51,322 nucleotides of DNA from Penium margaritaceum (GCA_023375785.1 SZWC01000086.1:25581-76902), one strand, 5' to 3'. Positions 23,249 through 34,270 are shown, numbered from the stretch's first letter. The notes: generated from the sequence alone by a model not told the origin. A program made the numbers and translations.

Positions 23249-25593
23249 ATGTCGGCAGCCAGTTTCGTGCATCAAGATACGTGGAGGTGGCACCAGCAAC
23301 ATTTACAGCAGGTTTCTGTGTGCCACTTCCTACGGCGGCGTGCGGCCACACAGGAGGGCAGTAGGGAGACCTCGCCCACACCCTCTCGCATGACTGTCAG
23401 TTCATCGACGGGCGCGGACCCATTGGGATAGCACCGGAGAATCAACGAGTGGCTGGAATAGCTACACTGATGGCGTATCATGAAGGCGCTGCAGGACCGC
23501 GTGGAGGTGGAAAGCGTACACAGCCAAGATGTATGCGGAACCCACCAGCTCTAGGCCAACGACTCTATGGAGCCCAGGTGGTTTTCCAATGTGCCACCGC
23601 CAGCAAACGGACTCTCTAAGGCCGGGAGATCATTGCCATATCAAGGGCCGATTTATCAGCGGTGCAGCGGAGTGCAGCAATCATGGATAGCAGAGGATGA
23701 TCACTTGCTATCCGCACCCTTGGCAAGGATTACAACCTCCCCACCTCTGCTTGTCTCCAGAGAAAGGGGGATGAGACAACCTCTGCAGGAAGTGTGTACC
23801 AAACAACCAGGTGGGTCACCGGTGATGCCGGAAACGATGCAGCAGCACCAACCACCCACATCAGAACACGCAGAAGGGGATCAGACAGCCAGAGTTGGAC
23901 TATCCAACGCGATGGAAGGAGTATCCCTACAGGTGAATCTGCAGTTGACAGCTGCGGAGATCCCTGCAACACCAAGTGTGAGGGCAACGGTGAGCCACAA
24001 CCCACAATTCGCTGGATGGCAAGGAACACCGCAGGGGGAACAGAGAGGGGGCATGATGCACCAATCCCCCTTGATTCCACAGCCATCCCACGCGATCCAG
24101 CAGTCACTCACAATGCCCCAGCCACAACCAAACCCGGCATTGCAAGGGACACAGCCGTACGCGGGGCTCGCAACAATCTCTTCTACCAGAGCCCCACCAG
24201 GATGGGTGATGATGGGCACCTGGGCCACGCCCTCCGCGACGGGAATGCCGCCGCAAGTACCCATGCAGCAGATACCGCCACAGCAACCATCGACCCCTAT
24301 GACGTCGCAACTAATGCATGTGGCGGTTGGACATCCAGTCTATCGCCAGCAACCAATCAGCACCGCGCCAATTGGGATTGCGGTCCATCCAGTAGAACAT
24401 ACCAGCCAGGTGCATACGACGGCACCCCAATCCACCTACCCTGCTCTCCCGCCAAATCCACCGATCACCATGGCCCTTGCGGTATCTACCGCCACCCCAC
24501 TCTACCACTCTACGGTGTCACACCCTCTACCTTAGAGCTACTGGTTCCCAGGGCCTACGGCCCCCGCCGCCCCGAACCCACAAGCACCGCCCCTTGGGAC
24601 TACCTTCTACTCTGCACCCTAGGCGATGCAGGCCACTCCTGCGACTCATTACTATGCTCTTCCGGCGACAGTCCCAATGAGCAACCCCACACATGCACCC
24701 GAGGGGCAGCCGTAAACTAGTCATGTGGGTTACTCGGCGATCACGGCCGCACACTCCAACCCCCCTCCTCCAACCATGCACCCGTTCTCCGCGGTGACAT
24801 CCATGGCCAACCGAAATACAGTGCCCCAATTGCAATATGTACGTGCACAGCCAGCCAACATTCCACGGCAGGAGATCTTCAAAGGGACCCCTGAAGAGGA
24901 CCCATGGACATGGTTGAAGCAGATAACGATACATGCCAACATAGGACAAATCCCACCAGACCTTTGCCTCGCCACCACGGAGGTCCATCTTCAGGGTGCT
25001 ACGGAGGAGTGGTACAATGCTCGCGCGCCGTTCAACTCCTTCGAGGACTTTGGCAACGCGCTGATTGAGCGCTTCAAGCGGCTGACCAATGAAGAAGCAC
25101 TCCGCAAAATTGGAAAGGAGGTCATGCAGAAGGACACCGACATCCGAAGGTTTTTGGATCAGTTCCTCACTTGGGCATTAATCGCGAAGAACCCTCAAGG
25201 GGAAGGACTGCCGCTGTGGGTCCTACTGCAAAATCTCATCCGCCCACTTCCAGATGAGATCAGCAGTCTGATGATCCCTGAGCGCTACCAGTCGCTGCAG
25301 GACGCAGTGCAAGACGCCACCGCCATTTCCACATGGCAGCGCTCTACGCGCAGCATCAGGGTGGAAATTCTCATGCACCAGCACCAGCCACACAGGCCTC
25401 CCAGCCTAAGCCAAAGGCATGCTACACTTGCCAGAGCCTGGAGTACATCGCTCGAGACTGTGCGCGGAAAAGACAGGGCGTTTCGCGAACTGATCCTATG
25501 CACCAGGACCCTATGGTGCAGCAGTGGCAGCGATATCATAATCAACCATGGCAAGATCTGCAGCCTCATCAGCAGACGCAAGCTGGGGGGTAG
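23249..25593 (+). pseudogene. gag polyprotein, copy 1 (stops and one frameshift)
   Basis: The ATG at 23249 (MSAASFVHQD) is shared with copy 2. The frame gives a Pro/Gln/Thr-rich N-terminal half, then from about 24850 a retrotransposon Gag core (EEDPWTWLKQ, EEWYNARAPFNSFEDFGNAL, FKRLTNEEAL, IRRFLDQF). Near 25350 a base is lost relative to copy 2 (acgcgcagc versus acgcaacagc), which moves the zinc knuckle into another frame (from 25333). The knuckle is CYTCQSLEYIARDC, where copy 2 has the expected His in place of Tyr. In-frame stops include 23429, 23459, 23468, 23552, 24533, 24620, 24713 and 25591. Gag would form the retroelement particle and bind RNA. Confidence 0.82.
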
Positions 25594-25679
25594 GCACCGG
25601 ATCATCAAACCCAGACTGCCCCGGGAGGGCTGGGTATTCTGCCCAACCCAGAGGCACCCGCGAACTGCACAAGTGGAGC

Positions 25680-26265
25680 TCCTCGAGGCAGACTGCTACC
25701 TCAGCTTCATCGCGGAGACCCGCGAACCTGCTTGCACAGCCTGCCTTGAAGGGATGGAGGAGTTCGGCAAGGGGTGTGGCATGTGCTTGAAAACGTGCCA
25801 TCTGCGGTGTGGCAAGAGGGGCAAGGAGGGAGTATGGACATGCCACCAATGCTTGGCACGGCCCAAAAAAGCAGACTAAGGTGTGGAGAACTCTGGATTG
25901 CAGTGATGCGGAGACGGATGTATGGGGGTTGTCACAGGGACAGCGTGCCATTGTGAGCACTGCGGAGGATGGGCCCATGCACAGTATGCCACAAAGGTTG
26001 GCCGGAATGAGGAGGGACTGACGGTGTACCGCTGCACCAGCTGTAGGACATACGAACGAGTCCCCCACTGCTCTACCTGCAAGAAGAGACTGGGCGCGGA
26101 AGATATCACCGCCGTAGCCAGGTGTGAGGGCTGCCAGCTGTATGTTCATCAAGAATGCTCCGCGCGGTATCAGCGTAAAGGTGGAGAGGTGGAAACCTAC
26201 TGCCGCCCTTGTCAACAGCGGCAGCGGCCAGCTCCCCAAGGAAAGTTCACTCGCCTGTTGCAATA
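25680..26265 (+). pseudogene. PHD-type zinc-finger module replacing pol
   Basis: The sequence is in the same frame as the main Gag core (frame of 24725), ends at TAA 26263-26265, and is interrupted by TAA at 25877 and a TGA near 25901. Finger 1 (25733-25852) is C-x2-C-x10-C-x2-C-x4-H-x2-C-x10-C-x2-C. Finger 3 (26069-26212) is C-x2-C-x14-C-x2-C-x4-H-x2-C-x14-C-x2-C. Both have the Cys4-His-Cys3 layout of PHD fingers. Finger 2 (25946-26044) keeps CEHCGGWAH and the last CTSC pair but has Tyr where the Cys after His is expected. PHD fingers usually read histone tails, so a role in chromatin targeting is an inference. It could be the C-terminus of a full-length Pol joined to gag by an internal deletion. 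Confidence 0.75.
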
Positions 26266-26285
26266 AGGAGACTCTGTGAACAGAG

Positions 26286-26314
26286 TCTTGGAAAAGGGGG
26301 GTTGGGGGCATCAG
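26286..26314 (+). other. Polypurine tract before the second LTR
   Basis: The sequence gaaaaggggggttgggggca (26291-26310) is a purine/G-rich tract ending four bases before the TG of the next LTR (26315). This is the expected position of the plus-strand primer in LTR retroelements, and it supports reading 26315 as a true LTR start rather than a chance repeat. Confidence 0.7.
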
Positions 26315-27716
26315 TGTCAGGCGAGGATCCACCACATTTGCGCTAAGGAAAAGATATATCTACGGAGGAGAAATCACCGCCAACAACAGATCCGCGGAAC
26401 AAAGGTTCTGTGGCCAGTGATCCGCGGACGAGGATATCAGGGGAACCGCGGAGTGTTGGAGAATCCGCAAGGTATGCTGGCTCCCGCAATAGAATTGCGG
26501 TAGAGCGTGTGGTGGCGCGGAATCCAGAAGTAATCGAGAAGAGTCGGGAAAGGTTATCACCAGGAGGCAAAAAATGGCCGCTGAAGAACATGAAAGGGAG
26601 GAAGAGTAGGATGAGAATCCGCGGTGAGAAGGGAACATGGGTCGAGCCGCGGAAAAGATAAAGCAGCAGACGTGCAGAGATGCACGAAGGCAGGATCAGA
26701 CGTCACAGGGAAGCTTGACCAATGAGAACTCAAGATGGGCAGCGATAATCAAGCAGGAGGACCGGGAGGATGCACCGCGCGAGGACGAAGATTCAAGGAA
26801 GAACACAAGACCGCGAGCGTTCAAGCCGCGGACTAGAGGAAGATGTAGTGGCAGAACAAGGAAATATAGTAGTGAAGAGTGTGTGTGTATGTGTCAAAGG
26901 CGAGACCCGCGGCGCGTGTAGCGCGCCGCACGCAGTGCGAAATAAGGGAAGCAGTGATGGGAGGTATCTTAAGGAGCTAGTTTTGGTGGATATAAAGTAG
27001 TAGTGTAGCAGAGGGACTAGTCGAATCTTGCTAATGACCGAACTTGCCTCCCCTTTGTCTTATCTCTTGTGACTTGAGTTAGTGTAAGTCTACTTCCCGC
27101 TCATGAGCTTAACAGTCATTCTGTCTCATCAATCCGCACGAGTGCTGGTCTTGGTTCACATCCATGCTTCACCCTCTAAGATCCACACCAGTTGAGGAAC
27201 TTGCTACCGTGTTCTCCGCGGAGTTGTTCCGTGGAGGATGAGTTCATATCCTCTGGGTGCCCGCGGAACATACTGCTCAATCCACCCTTCCTGCGAGCAA
27301 CCCAAGATACCGCTGAGTGCTGTTGTCACCAGGGAGCACGAGTCGGGCAAGGAGTGCTATTGGCGACTCCGCGGCCTTGCACACAACCACAGAACGGGGT
27401 TCCGCGGGCGAAGAAGTCAGAGGCCACGAGGTGGCAGACTATCGTGCTGGCAAGAAGGAACCCGTGGAGCACTGCCTATGACTGAGGCCCAGAAGGTGCA
27501 AAGCATCGGCGGAAGTCCAGGAGAAGTAGCGGAGGAGTGACTAGCACAATCGGGAAACGGCAAAATTGCGGAGCAGAAGTAAACGCGGTGTCAGAAAGCG
27601 CGGAAGTATTATTGTGCGCGGCAAAATTGGGGGTATCAGTACCATGGTGCGGTGAGCGTGGACAGTTCCTTGTTCTTTGCCAGCATAACTGCACGAGCCT
27701 TCAGATTCAGTCATAC
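26315..27716 (+). repeat. LTR plus leader, copy 2
   Basis: Closely matches 21846-23248 along its whole length. As in copy 1, the boundary between LTR and leader is not resolved. The leader contains aattgggggtatcagtacc near 27625, the weak primer-binding-site candidate. The frame of gag stays open upstream to 27537, but the shared ATG at 27717 is the better start. Confidence 0.72.
26991..26996 (+). promoter_or_regulatory. Candidate LTR TATA box
   Basis: The hexamer tataaa lies within ggtggatataaagtagtag, about 680 bp into the LTR, which is a sensible place for the U3/R boundary. Copy 1 has tacaaa at the same place, a single T-to-C difference that would weaken it. Confidence 0.5.
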
Positions 27717-30592
27717 ATGTCGGCAGCCAGTTTCGTGCATCAAGATACGTGGAGGCGGCACCAGCAACATTTGCACCAGGTTTCCGTGCGCCACTTCCTG
27801 CCGCGGCGTGCGGTCACACAGGAGGGTAGTAGGGAGACCTTGCCCTCACCCTCTCGCACGCCTGTCAGTTCATCGACGGGCACGGACCCATTCGAACAAC
27901 ACCGGAGAATCACCGAGTGGCTGGAACAGCTACACTGGCGGCATATCATGAACACGCTGCAGGACCACGTGGAGGTGGAAAGCGTACACAGCCAAGATGT
28001 ATGCGGAACCCACCAACTCCAGGCCTACGACTCTATGGAGCCCAGGTGGTTTTCCAATGTGCCACTGCCAGCAGACGGACTCTCCGAGGCCGGGAGATCA
28101 TTGCCATATCAAGGGCCGGTTTATTAGCGGCGCGGTAGAGTGCAGCAGTCATGGATAGCAGAGGAGGATCACCTGCCATCCGCGCCCTTGGCAGGGATTA
28201 CAATCTCCCCGCCTCCGCTTGTCTCCAGAGAAAGGGGGATGAGACAACCTCTGCAGGAAGTGTGTACCGAACAACCAGGTGGGTCGCCGGTGATGCCGGA
28301 AACGAGGCAGCAGCACTACCCACCCACAGCAGAACACATGGAAGGGGATCAAACAGCCAGGGTTGGACTATCCAACGCAGTGGAAGGAGTATCCCTACAA
28401 GTGAATCCGCAGTTGACAGCTGCGGAGATCCCAGCAACACCAAGTGTGAGGGCAACGGTGAGCCACAATCCACAATTCGATGGATGGCAAGGAACACCGC
28501 AGGGGGAACAGAGAGGGGGCATGAAGCACCAATCCCCCTTGATTCCGCAGCCATCCCACGCGATCCAGCAGTCACTCACAATGCCCCAGCCACAACCCAA
28601 CCCGGCATTGCAAGGGATACTGTCGTACGCGGGGCCCGTAACAATCTCTTCTATCACAACCCCACCAGGCTGGGTGATGATGGGCACCTGGGCCACGCCC
28701 TCCGCGGCAGGAATGCCGCCGCAGGTACCCATGCAGCAGATATCGCCACAGCAACCATCGACCCCATGACGCCGCAACTAATGCCTGTGGAGGTTGGACA
28801 TCCAGTCTATCACCAACAATCGATCAGTACCGCGCCAGCTGGGATTGCGATCCATCCAGCACTACATACCAGCCAGGTGCGGACGAAGGCACCCCACTCC
28901 ACCTATCCTACTCTCCCGCCAAATCCAGCGACCACCATGGGCTGTGCGGTATCTACTGCCACCGCGCTGTACCACTCTGCGGTGTCACACCCTCTACCTT
29001 AGAGCTACTGGTTCCCAGGGCCTACGGCCCCCGCCGCCTCGAACCCACAGGCACCGCCCCTTGGGACTACCTTTTACTCCGCACCCTATGCGACGCAGGC
29101 CACCCCTGCGACTCATTACTACGCTCTTTCGGCAACAACCGCAATGAGCAACCCCACACGTGCACCCTAGGGACAGCCACAAACTAGTCATGTGGGTTAC
29201 TCGGCGGTCACGGCCGCACACTTCGACCCCCCTCCTCCAACCATGCACCCGTTCTCCACGGTGACATCCACAGCCAACCAAAATACAGTGCCCTAGCTGC
29301 AATATGTACGTGCACAGCCAGCCAACATTCCGCGGCAAGAGATCTTCAAAGGGACCCCTGAAGAGGACCCATGGACATGGTTGAAGCAGGTCACGATACA
29401 TGCCAGCATAGAACGAATCCCACCAGACCTTTGCCTGGCCACCGCGGAGCTCCATCTTCAAGGTGTTGCAGAGGACTGGTACAATGCTCGCGCGCCGTTC
29501 AACTCCTTTGAGCACTTTGGCAACGCGCTGATTGAGCACTTCAAGCGGCTGACCAAGGAAGAAGCACTCCGCAAAATTGAAAAGGAGGTCATGGGGAAGG
29601 ACACCAACATCCGAAGGTTTTTGGATCAGTTCCTCACTTGGGCATCAATCCTGAAGAACCCTGAAGGGGAAGGACTGCCACTGTGGGTCCTACTGTAAAA
29701 TCTCATTCGTGCACTTCCAGATGAGATCAGCAGTCTGATGATCCCTGAGCGCTACCAGTCGCTGCACTACGCGGTGCAAGACGCCACCGCCATTTCCACA
29801 CGGCAGCGGTCTACGCAACAGCATCAGGGTGGAGATTCTCATGTACCAGTACCAGCCAAACAGGCCTCCCAGCCTAAGCCACAGGCATGCTACACCTGCC
29901 AGAGCCTGGAGCACATCGCTCGAGACTGTCCGCGGAAAAGAGAGGGCGTTCCGCGAACTGATCCTATGCAATAGGATCCTATGGTACAGCAGTGGCAGCG
30001 ATGTTATAATCAACCATGGCAGGATCAACAGCCTCAGCAGCAGACACAAGCTGGGCGGCAGGCACCGGATCATCAAACCCAGACTCCCTCGGGAGGGCAG
30101 GGTATTCTGCCCAACACACAGGCACCCGCGAACTCCACAAGTGGAGCCCGCAATGTCAAGCTGGGGCTGCAGATGGCGAAGGACGAGACTACCGAGTTGT
30201 CTCCCAACGAAGCGGAGACTAATCTCATTACACGAGCCCAAGAATTAGGCTTGCGCGGATGGGACCTACAGATGGCCGCCAGAGTACAAGAAGATATGCG
30301 GCACAAGGCAGAAGCCGCGGAGGAACGATTCCAAGAGGCAATTGCTAAACGTACCGTCATGCCGGAGAAACGACGGCAGGCAAAACCACCAACCGCGTCG
30401 GAAAAGCAACCTGCTTCATCTTTGCCAGCGCCTACAACAGCCCCAGTCACCGCAAAGGGAAGCTCTGACCCCATCCTGCATCTATTCACCACTCCCATTG
30501 CGGAAGTAAACTTCTTTGAGTTCCTCCGCATCCATCCAGAGATCGCACCGCGACAAAAGGAGGAGTTCTCCAGAGCCAATCAACGCCTCTAA
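27717..30592 (+). pseudogene. gag polyprotein, copy 2 (stops and one frameshift)
   Basis: Same product as copy 1 with an intact zinc knuckle, CYTCQSLEHIARDC (Cys-x2-Cys-x4-His-x4-Cys), near 29890-29930. A base lost near 28765 (tcgaccccatgac versus tcgacccctatgac) shifts the frame once; from there the same frame runs on into the protease. Stops: TAG 28125, TAG 29000 (shared with copy 1), TAG 29168, TAG 29294, TAA 29696, TAG 29972 and TAA 30590. Beyond 30148 the sequence is unique to this copy and codes a Glu/Ala-rich helical stretch (for example MRHKAEAAEERFQEAIAK) leading to the protease. Confidence 0.82.
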
Positions 30593-30595
30593 GCT

Positions 30596-31180
30596 GTGGG
30601 CATCTCCCTTAGCTGCACCACGCCCAACGCTGGCACGCATAATACCCGCTGTGTCGTGCCTGACACTTTGCTCGCAATGAGGCTTGCAAAAGAAGAGTGG
30701 GGATGGGCATCGCAGGCCCTAGAACCACCGCGCCGAGACGACAACCATTACGAGGTCGCCTGCTGCATGGTTTGGATATGCGGTAGGAAGTTTCTTGCTA
30801 TTATTGACACAGGGGCCACTCACACCACTATGGCGTTCCGCGTCCTCCTCGTGGTCAGATGGACAGATCGCATTCTCCCGACCCGACGCCTGTTTACCAA
30901 CTCAGCGGGCGGAATGGACTATGGAGATGGGGAGGTTCACGGCCTACCCATACAGGTGGGATCTCTTCACGAACCAGTGAATGCCCAAGTCACGCGGGCC
31001 AGGATGTACGATGTACTCCTGTGCATGGATTACCTAGTACCGCGACGGGCCAACCTTCTTTTCTCCCTCGAAACCATGCAACTCAGTTCCGCTTCTAGGG
31101 AAGACGCATTTTGCTCCATTACCATCAGAGACAGGGTAGCGGTGCCTGTGACTGGCGGCGAATCCTTCTCCCATCCTTGA
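30596..31180 (+). pseudogene. Retroelement aspartic protease
   Basis: In the same frame as the end of gag, separated only by TAA 30590-30592, so gag and protease were probably one polyprotein. The active-site motif is IIDTGATHTT (near 30800), preceded by MVWICGRKFLA and followed by a YDVLLCMDYL segment that fits the second conserved region of retropepsins. It would cut the Gag-Pol precursor. It ends at TGA 31178-31180, after which coding appears to continue in another frame. Confidence 0.8.
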
Positions 31181-31440
31181 TGCAGTGGCAGAGGACTCTC
31201 AAGTTCATGCGAGTAAACTACCGTCCATCACGGCTGACATGCCTACCGCGGAACAGGTCACAACAGGAGAATGGAAGGAGCTCGCGGGGTAGTCAAGCAA
31301 GCTCGGAGTACAAACCAATCTCCTCGGCCTGTGGCAGAGGGGACAACGCGTCCTGGGAGAAGGCTATCAACTAAAAAAAGAAGAGGAATTCTACCCACTC
31401 CGCGGAAACAGCACCATCACCACCACCGCGATGGGATCAC
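31181..31440 (+). pseudogene. Protease to reverse transcriptase linker, frame-shifted
   Basis: The best reading is the third forward frame (SQVHASKLPS, then EQVTTGEWKELAG, a TAG, then LGVQTNLLGLWQRGQRVLGE), which differs from the frames of both the protease and the reverse transcriptase. At least two indels therefore separate protease from reverse transcriptase. No known domain is recognised in it. Confidence 0.5.
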
Positions 31441-33030
31441 ATGCTTCACTCACGACTTTCGCCCGCACAAAAGCAGGACTCGTGCGATTTGCTCGATGCA
31501 TTTGCGGACATCTTCGCTGGTTCCGCAGTTGATCTGGGGGCCGTGGAAGCCTTCCATGTCATTTCCACGGGGGACTTTGCGCCCACGAAACAGAAGGTAC
31601 GGCGCATCCTCCAGGATCAGGAGAAGATCATCACAAAGGGGCTCACGGAGCTCAAGGCGCAGGGGATGATTGTCCCAATTATCAGTCCCTGGCGTGCCAA
31701 CTTGGTCATCGTTGGGAAGCCGAACGGGTCTAAGCGATTATACGTTGACTTCCGCGATCTCAAGCGAGTGACCGAGGAAGATGCGCACCCCTTGCCTCTG
31801 ATTGTCGACATACAGGAGCGCGAGCAGGGTCGCAGATGGTAAAAGCTCGATGTGAAGGCTGCCTTTCACGCCGTCCCAATGCACCCGGACTCCATCCCCA
31901 AAACTGCATTTGTGACACCAGAGGGCCTATATGCGTTTATAGGCATGCCCTTTGGACTCCGCAATACAAGCGCGACATTCCAGCGGGTCATACACTCTAC
32001 CTTCCGCGGAATCCCCAATGTCAGCTACTACATCAACGACATCATGGTCACGGCTCACACCTTTGAGGAACTGTTCTCTTCCCTGGCTGCCGTCTTCGCT
32101 GCCCACCGCAGAGCCAACCTGAAGCTCAAGGCAGCCAAGTGCTCTATCGGGGCCGCGGAAATGGAGTTCCTGGGTTTCGTAATGAGCGCGGATGGCATCA
32201 AGACCGATCCAGAAAAGATCGCGGCAGTACATGAATGGCGTCAGCCCACTTCCGCGGGGCAGGTCAATATTTTCCTGGTTTCCGTCTCCTTTTACTGGAA
32301 GTTTGTGCGTGACCACGCGCACATCATCAAGCCACTCCAGGAGTTGACACACCAAGACGTACCATTCGAATGGACGACGGCTTGCGCGGACGCCTGGAAG
32401 GAGGTCAAGCACCGTCTCGTTACCGCGCCTATGCTTGAGTTCCTCGACTTCAACCTCCCGTTCTCCATCACCACCGAGTGGTCGCGGGACAAGCTTGGGG
32501 CCATTCCCTCCCAGACGGTGCAGGAATCCACACAGAAGGTGATTGCCTACGCCAATCGTGCCCTCAAGGAAGGATAGCGGAAGTACCCTCCAGTGAAGGG
32601 CGAATGCCTAGCTGTCCTATGGGCTCTCCAAAAATTCCACGATTACATCAAGAATGGCAAGCCGTTCACGGTTCTTACAGACCACTAGGCGCTGTAGTGG
32701 CTCTTAACTACTCAAAACCATGAGGGCATCATTGCCAAGTGGGCACTTCTTCTCCAGGGTTACAACACGAAGATCAAATACCAGCATGCATTTGCAAACC
32801 GCAACGCGGATGCCCTGAGCCGACTTCCGCACACTGGCTGGCCGGACCCAGACCAGGCACGGCCAGACACAGCGGAGGCACCCCTAAATGATATAGGACC
32901 TGTTCGAGAAATCGGAACACCACCTCCTCCCACCGAGGCAGAATGAGAGGGAATGGCAAGAGAATTTGACGAGGAGGAACAAGACGTTGCTTTGCAGCTC
33001 TTCAATGAGCTCGATTCCACCGCATAATGG
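31441..33030 (+). pseudogene. Reverse transcriptase and RNase H, inactive
   Basis: One frame covers LLDAFADIFA, LYVDFRDLKRV, KLDVKAAFHAV, GLYAFIGMPFGLRNTSATFQ, YYINDIMV, AAKCSIGAAEMEFLG and then RNase H (TQKVIAYANRAL, KGECLAVLWALQKFHDYI, TDH-AL-WL, NADALSRLP). The reverse transcriptase active site is YIND where Ty3/gypsy enzymes have YVDD or YIDD, so a catalytic Asp is lost. Stops: TAA 31840, TAG 32575, two TAG in the TDH-AL-WL region near 32686-32697, TGA near 32944 and TAA near 33026. It would copy the RNA into DNA if intact. No integrase zinc-binding region follows. Confidence 0.85.
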
Positions 33031-33265
33031 ACCGTCGCGGAGACTCTACCAGCCATCTCCGTGTCTGGCCTGCAGCTTGCTCGCAGGTACAACCCTACCA
33101 TCCGTGGTTGGACGTTCGAAGAAATTGCTTCCCATGTTCCCCCCATGATATGCAAACCCGCGAGCCTCGAGAACGTCCGCTGCTCCACCACAGACTTCCC
33201 CACTGAGGAAACCACACTCTTCTGCTCCCGCCACAATACTTCTGGAGAACCGCCATCCCCTCACT
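33031..33265 (+). other. Open but unrecognised stretch after RNase H
   Basis: It continues the RNase H frame with GLQLARRYNPTIRGWTFEEI and a short Cys-containing segment up to 33294. This is where a tether and integrase would be expected, but I see no HHCC zinc finger or DDE core. The frame then changes to that of the second protease-like domain, so an indel or a join between two elements lies near 33240. Confidence 0.5.
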
Positions 33266-33820
33266 TTGGTAGATTTCCTTCTCCACTCCCCTGAGTCTGC
33301 AGAAAGTCTCCGCGTCCTCCTCGACACTCATGGCATCCGCCTCTCATGCACGCGAGGTAGCCTGGCTGGCATCCGCCTATTATCCCGTAGCATCATCCTC
33401 ACTCACTCTAGCGTACGCGGTGCCGCTTCACGTGCATCACGTACCTGGGCACCCGCGGCCCTCACCCCCGGACCGCCTGCACCCCCCGATGTCCACGTGG
33501 CGTGGTGTTACGTGTGGATGTGTGGCCGCAAGTTCGTGGCCATCGTGGACACTGGCAGTACTCATACAACGATTGCGCTCCGGATGGTCCGCTCGCTCCA
33601 CATGCAGCACCTCATCCAACCCACTCAACTCCGCTTCTCCATCTCCACCGGAGACATTGACGCGCCGCTCGGACAAAACGCGGGCCTCCCCATGCAGGTG
33701 GCGAATGTACATGCGGCACAAATCGTCTAGGTATGCGATGTCCGCACATACGATATTCTGCTCGCGGCGGACTGGCTTGCGCCGCGCCAAGCGGATATAT
33801 TAATCGGTGCCAGCATCCTC
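33266..33820 (+). pseudogene. Second retroelement protease-like domain
   Basis: The frame codes WMCGRKFVAIVDTGSTHTTI (near 33515-33575), an aspartic-protease active site similar to but distinct from the first protease (IIDTGATHTT). It is followed by QAGLP-like sequence and YDILLAADWLAPRQADIL. A TAG at 33728-33730 breaks it just before VCDVRTYDILL. The region before it (GIRLSC) also recalls the sequence before the first protease (GISLSC). It is either a duplicated domain or the start of a second, related element joined here. Confidence 0.72.
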
Positions 33821-34040
33821 TATCTCATTTCCAGTTCCGGCATTCGATCATTTGCCCCGCTCTTTACCTCGCATCGGCCACCTCCGAGAGCGGTCACCTC
33901 TTCTTTCGATTCAGCTCTCACCGGCACCTGACACACTCGACGGATAACGCGCAGCTGGACTCTCGCCCGCGGAACATCCGACATGGCACACAATCAATGC
34001 ACGAGGTCCGTGCCTTCCTCGCCCGGGGGGGGGGGGGGGG
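33821..34040 (+). other. Sequence after the second protease, ending in a 16-G run
   Basis: The protease frame continues a little (FTSHRPPPRAVTSSFDSALT) to a stop near 33930. The rest holds no recognisable domain, and 34025-34040 is a run of 16 G at the edge of the gap. Confidence 0.55.
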
Positions 34041-34257
34041 NNNNNNNNNNNNNNNNNNNNNNNNNNNNNNNNNNNNNNNNNNNNNNNNNNNNNNNNNNNN
34101 NNNNNNNNNNNNNNNNNNNNNNNNNNNNNNNNNNNNNNNNNNNNNNNNNNNNNNNNNNNNNNNNNNNNNNNNNNNNNNNNNNNNNNNNNNNNNNNNNNNN
34201 NNNNNNNNNNNNNNNNNNNNNNNNNNNNNNNNNNNNNNNNNNNNNNNNNNNNNNNNN
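34041..34257. other. Assembly gap (217 N) bounded by poly-G on both sides
   Basis: All N, with 16 G on the left and 13 G on the right (34258-34270). Continuity and relative orientation of the two sides are not proven by the sequence. Confidence 0.99.
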
Positions 34258-34270
34258 GGGGGGGGGGGGG

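Larger units (their letters stand above)
21846..26314 (+). mobile_element. Non-autonomous LTR retroelement copy 1: LTR, gag, PHD-finger module, polypurine tract
   Basis: It begins with tgtcaggcgaggatcc at 21846 directly against satellite. It contains a leader, a broken gag frame (23249 to about 25593), a Cys/His-rich PHD-type module (about 25680-26265) and a purine/G-rich tract just before the next LTR start (tgtcaggcgaggatcc at 26315). No protease, reverse transcriptase, RNase H or integrase lies between gag and the tract, so it could only move with enzymes from elsewhere. It matches copy 2 from its first base to 25679, where the two diverge abruptly (agtggagc|tcct here versus agtggagc|ccgc at 30147/30148). 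Confidence 0.82.

Noticed and set aside
23794..24720. Alternative 308-codon plus-strand frame overlapping gag
   Set aside because: Its length comes from the biased composition of the Pro/Gln-rich gag region. Only the frame of 23249/23567 connects to the Gag core.
33031..33265. Integrase after RNase H
   Set aside because: No HHCC finger or DDE spacing was found; the few Cys/His residues do not fit.
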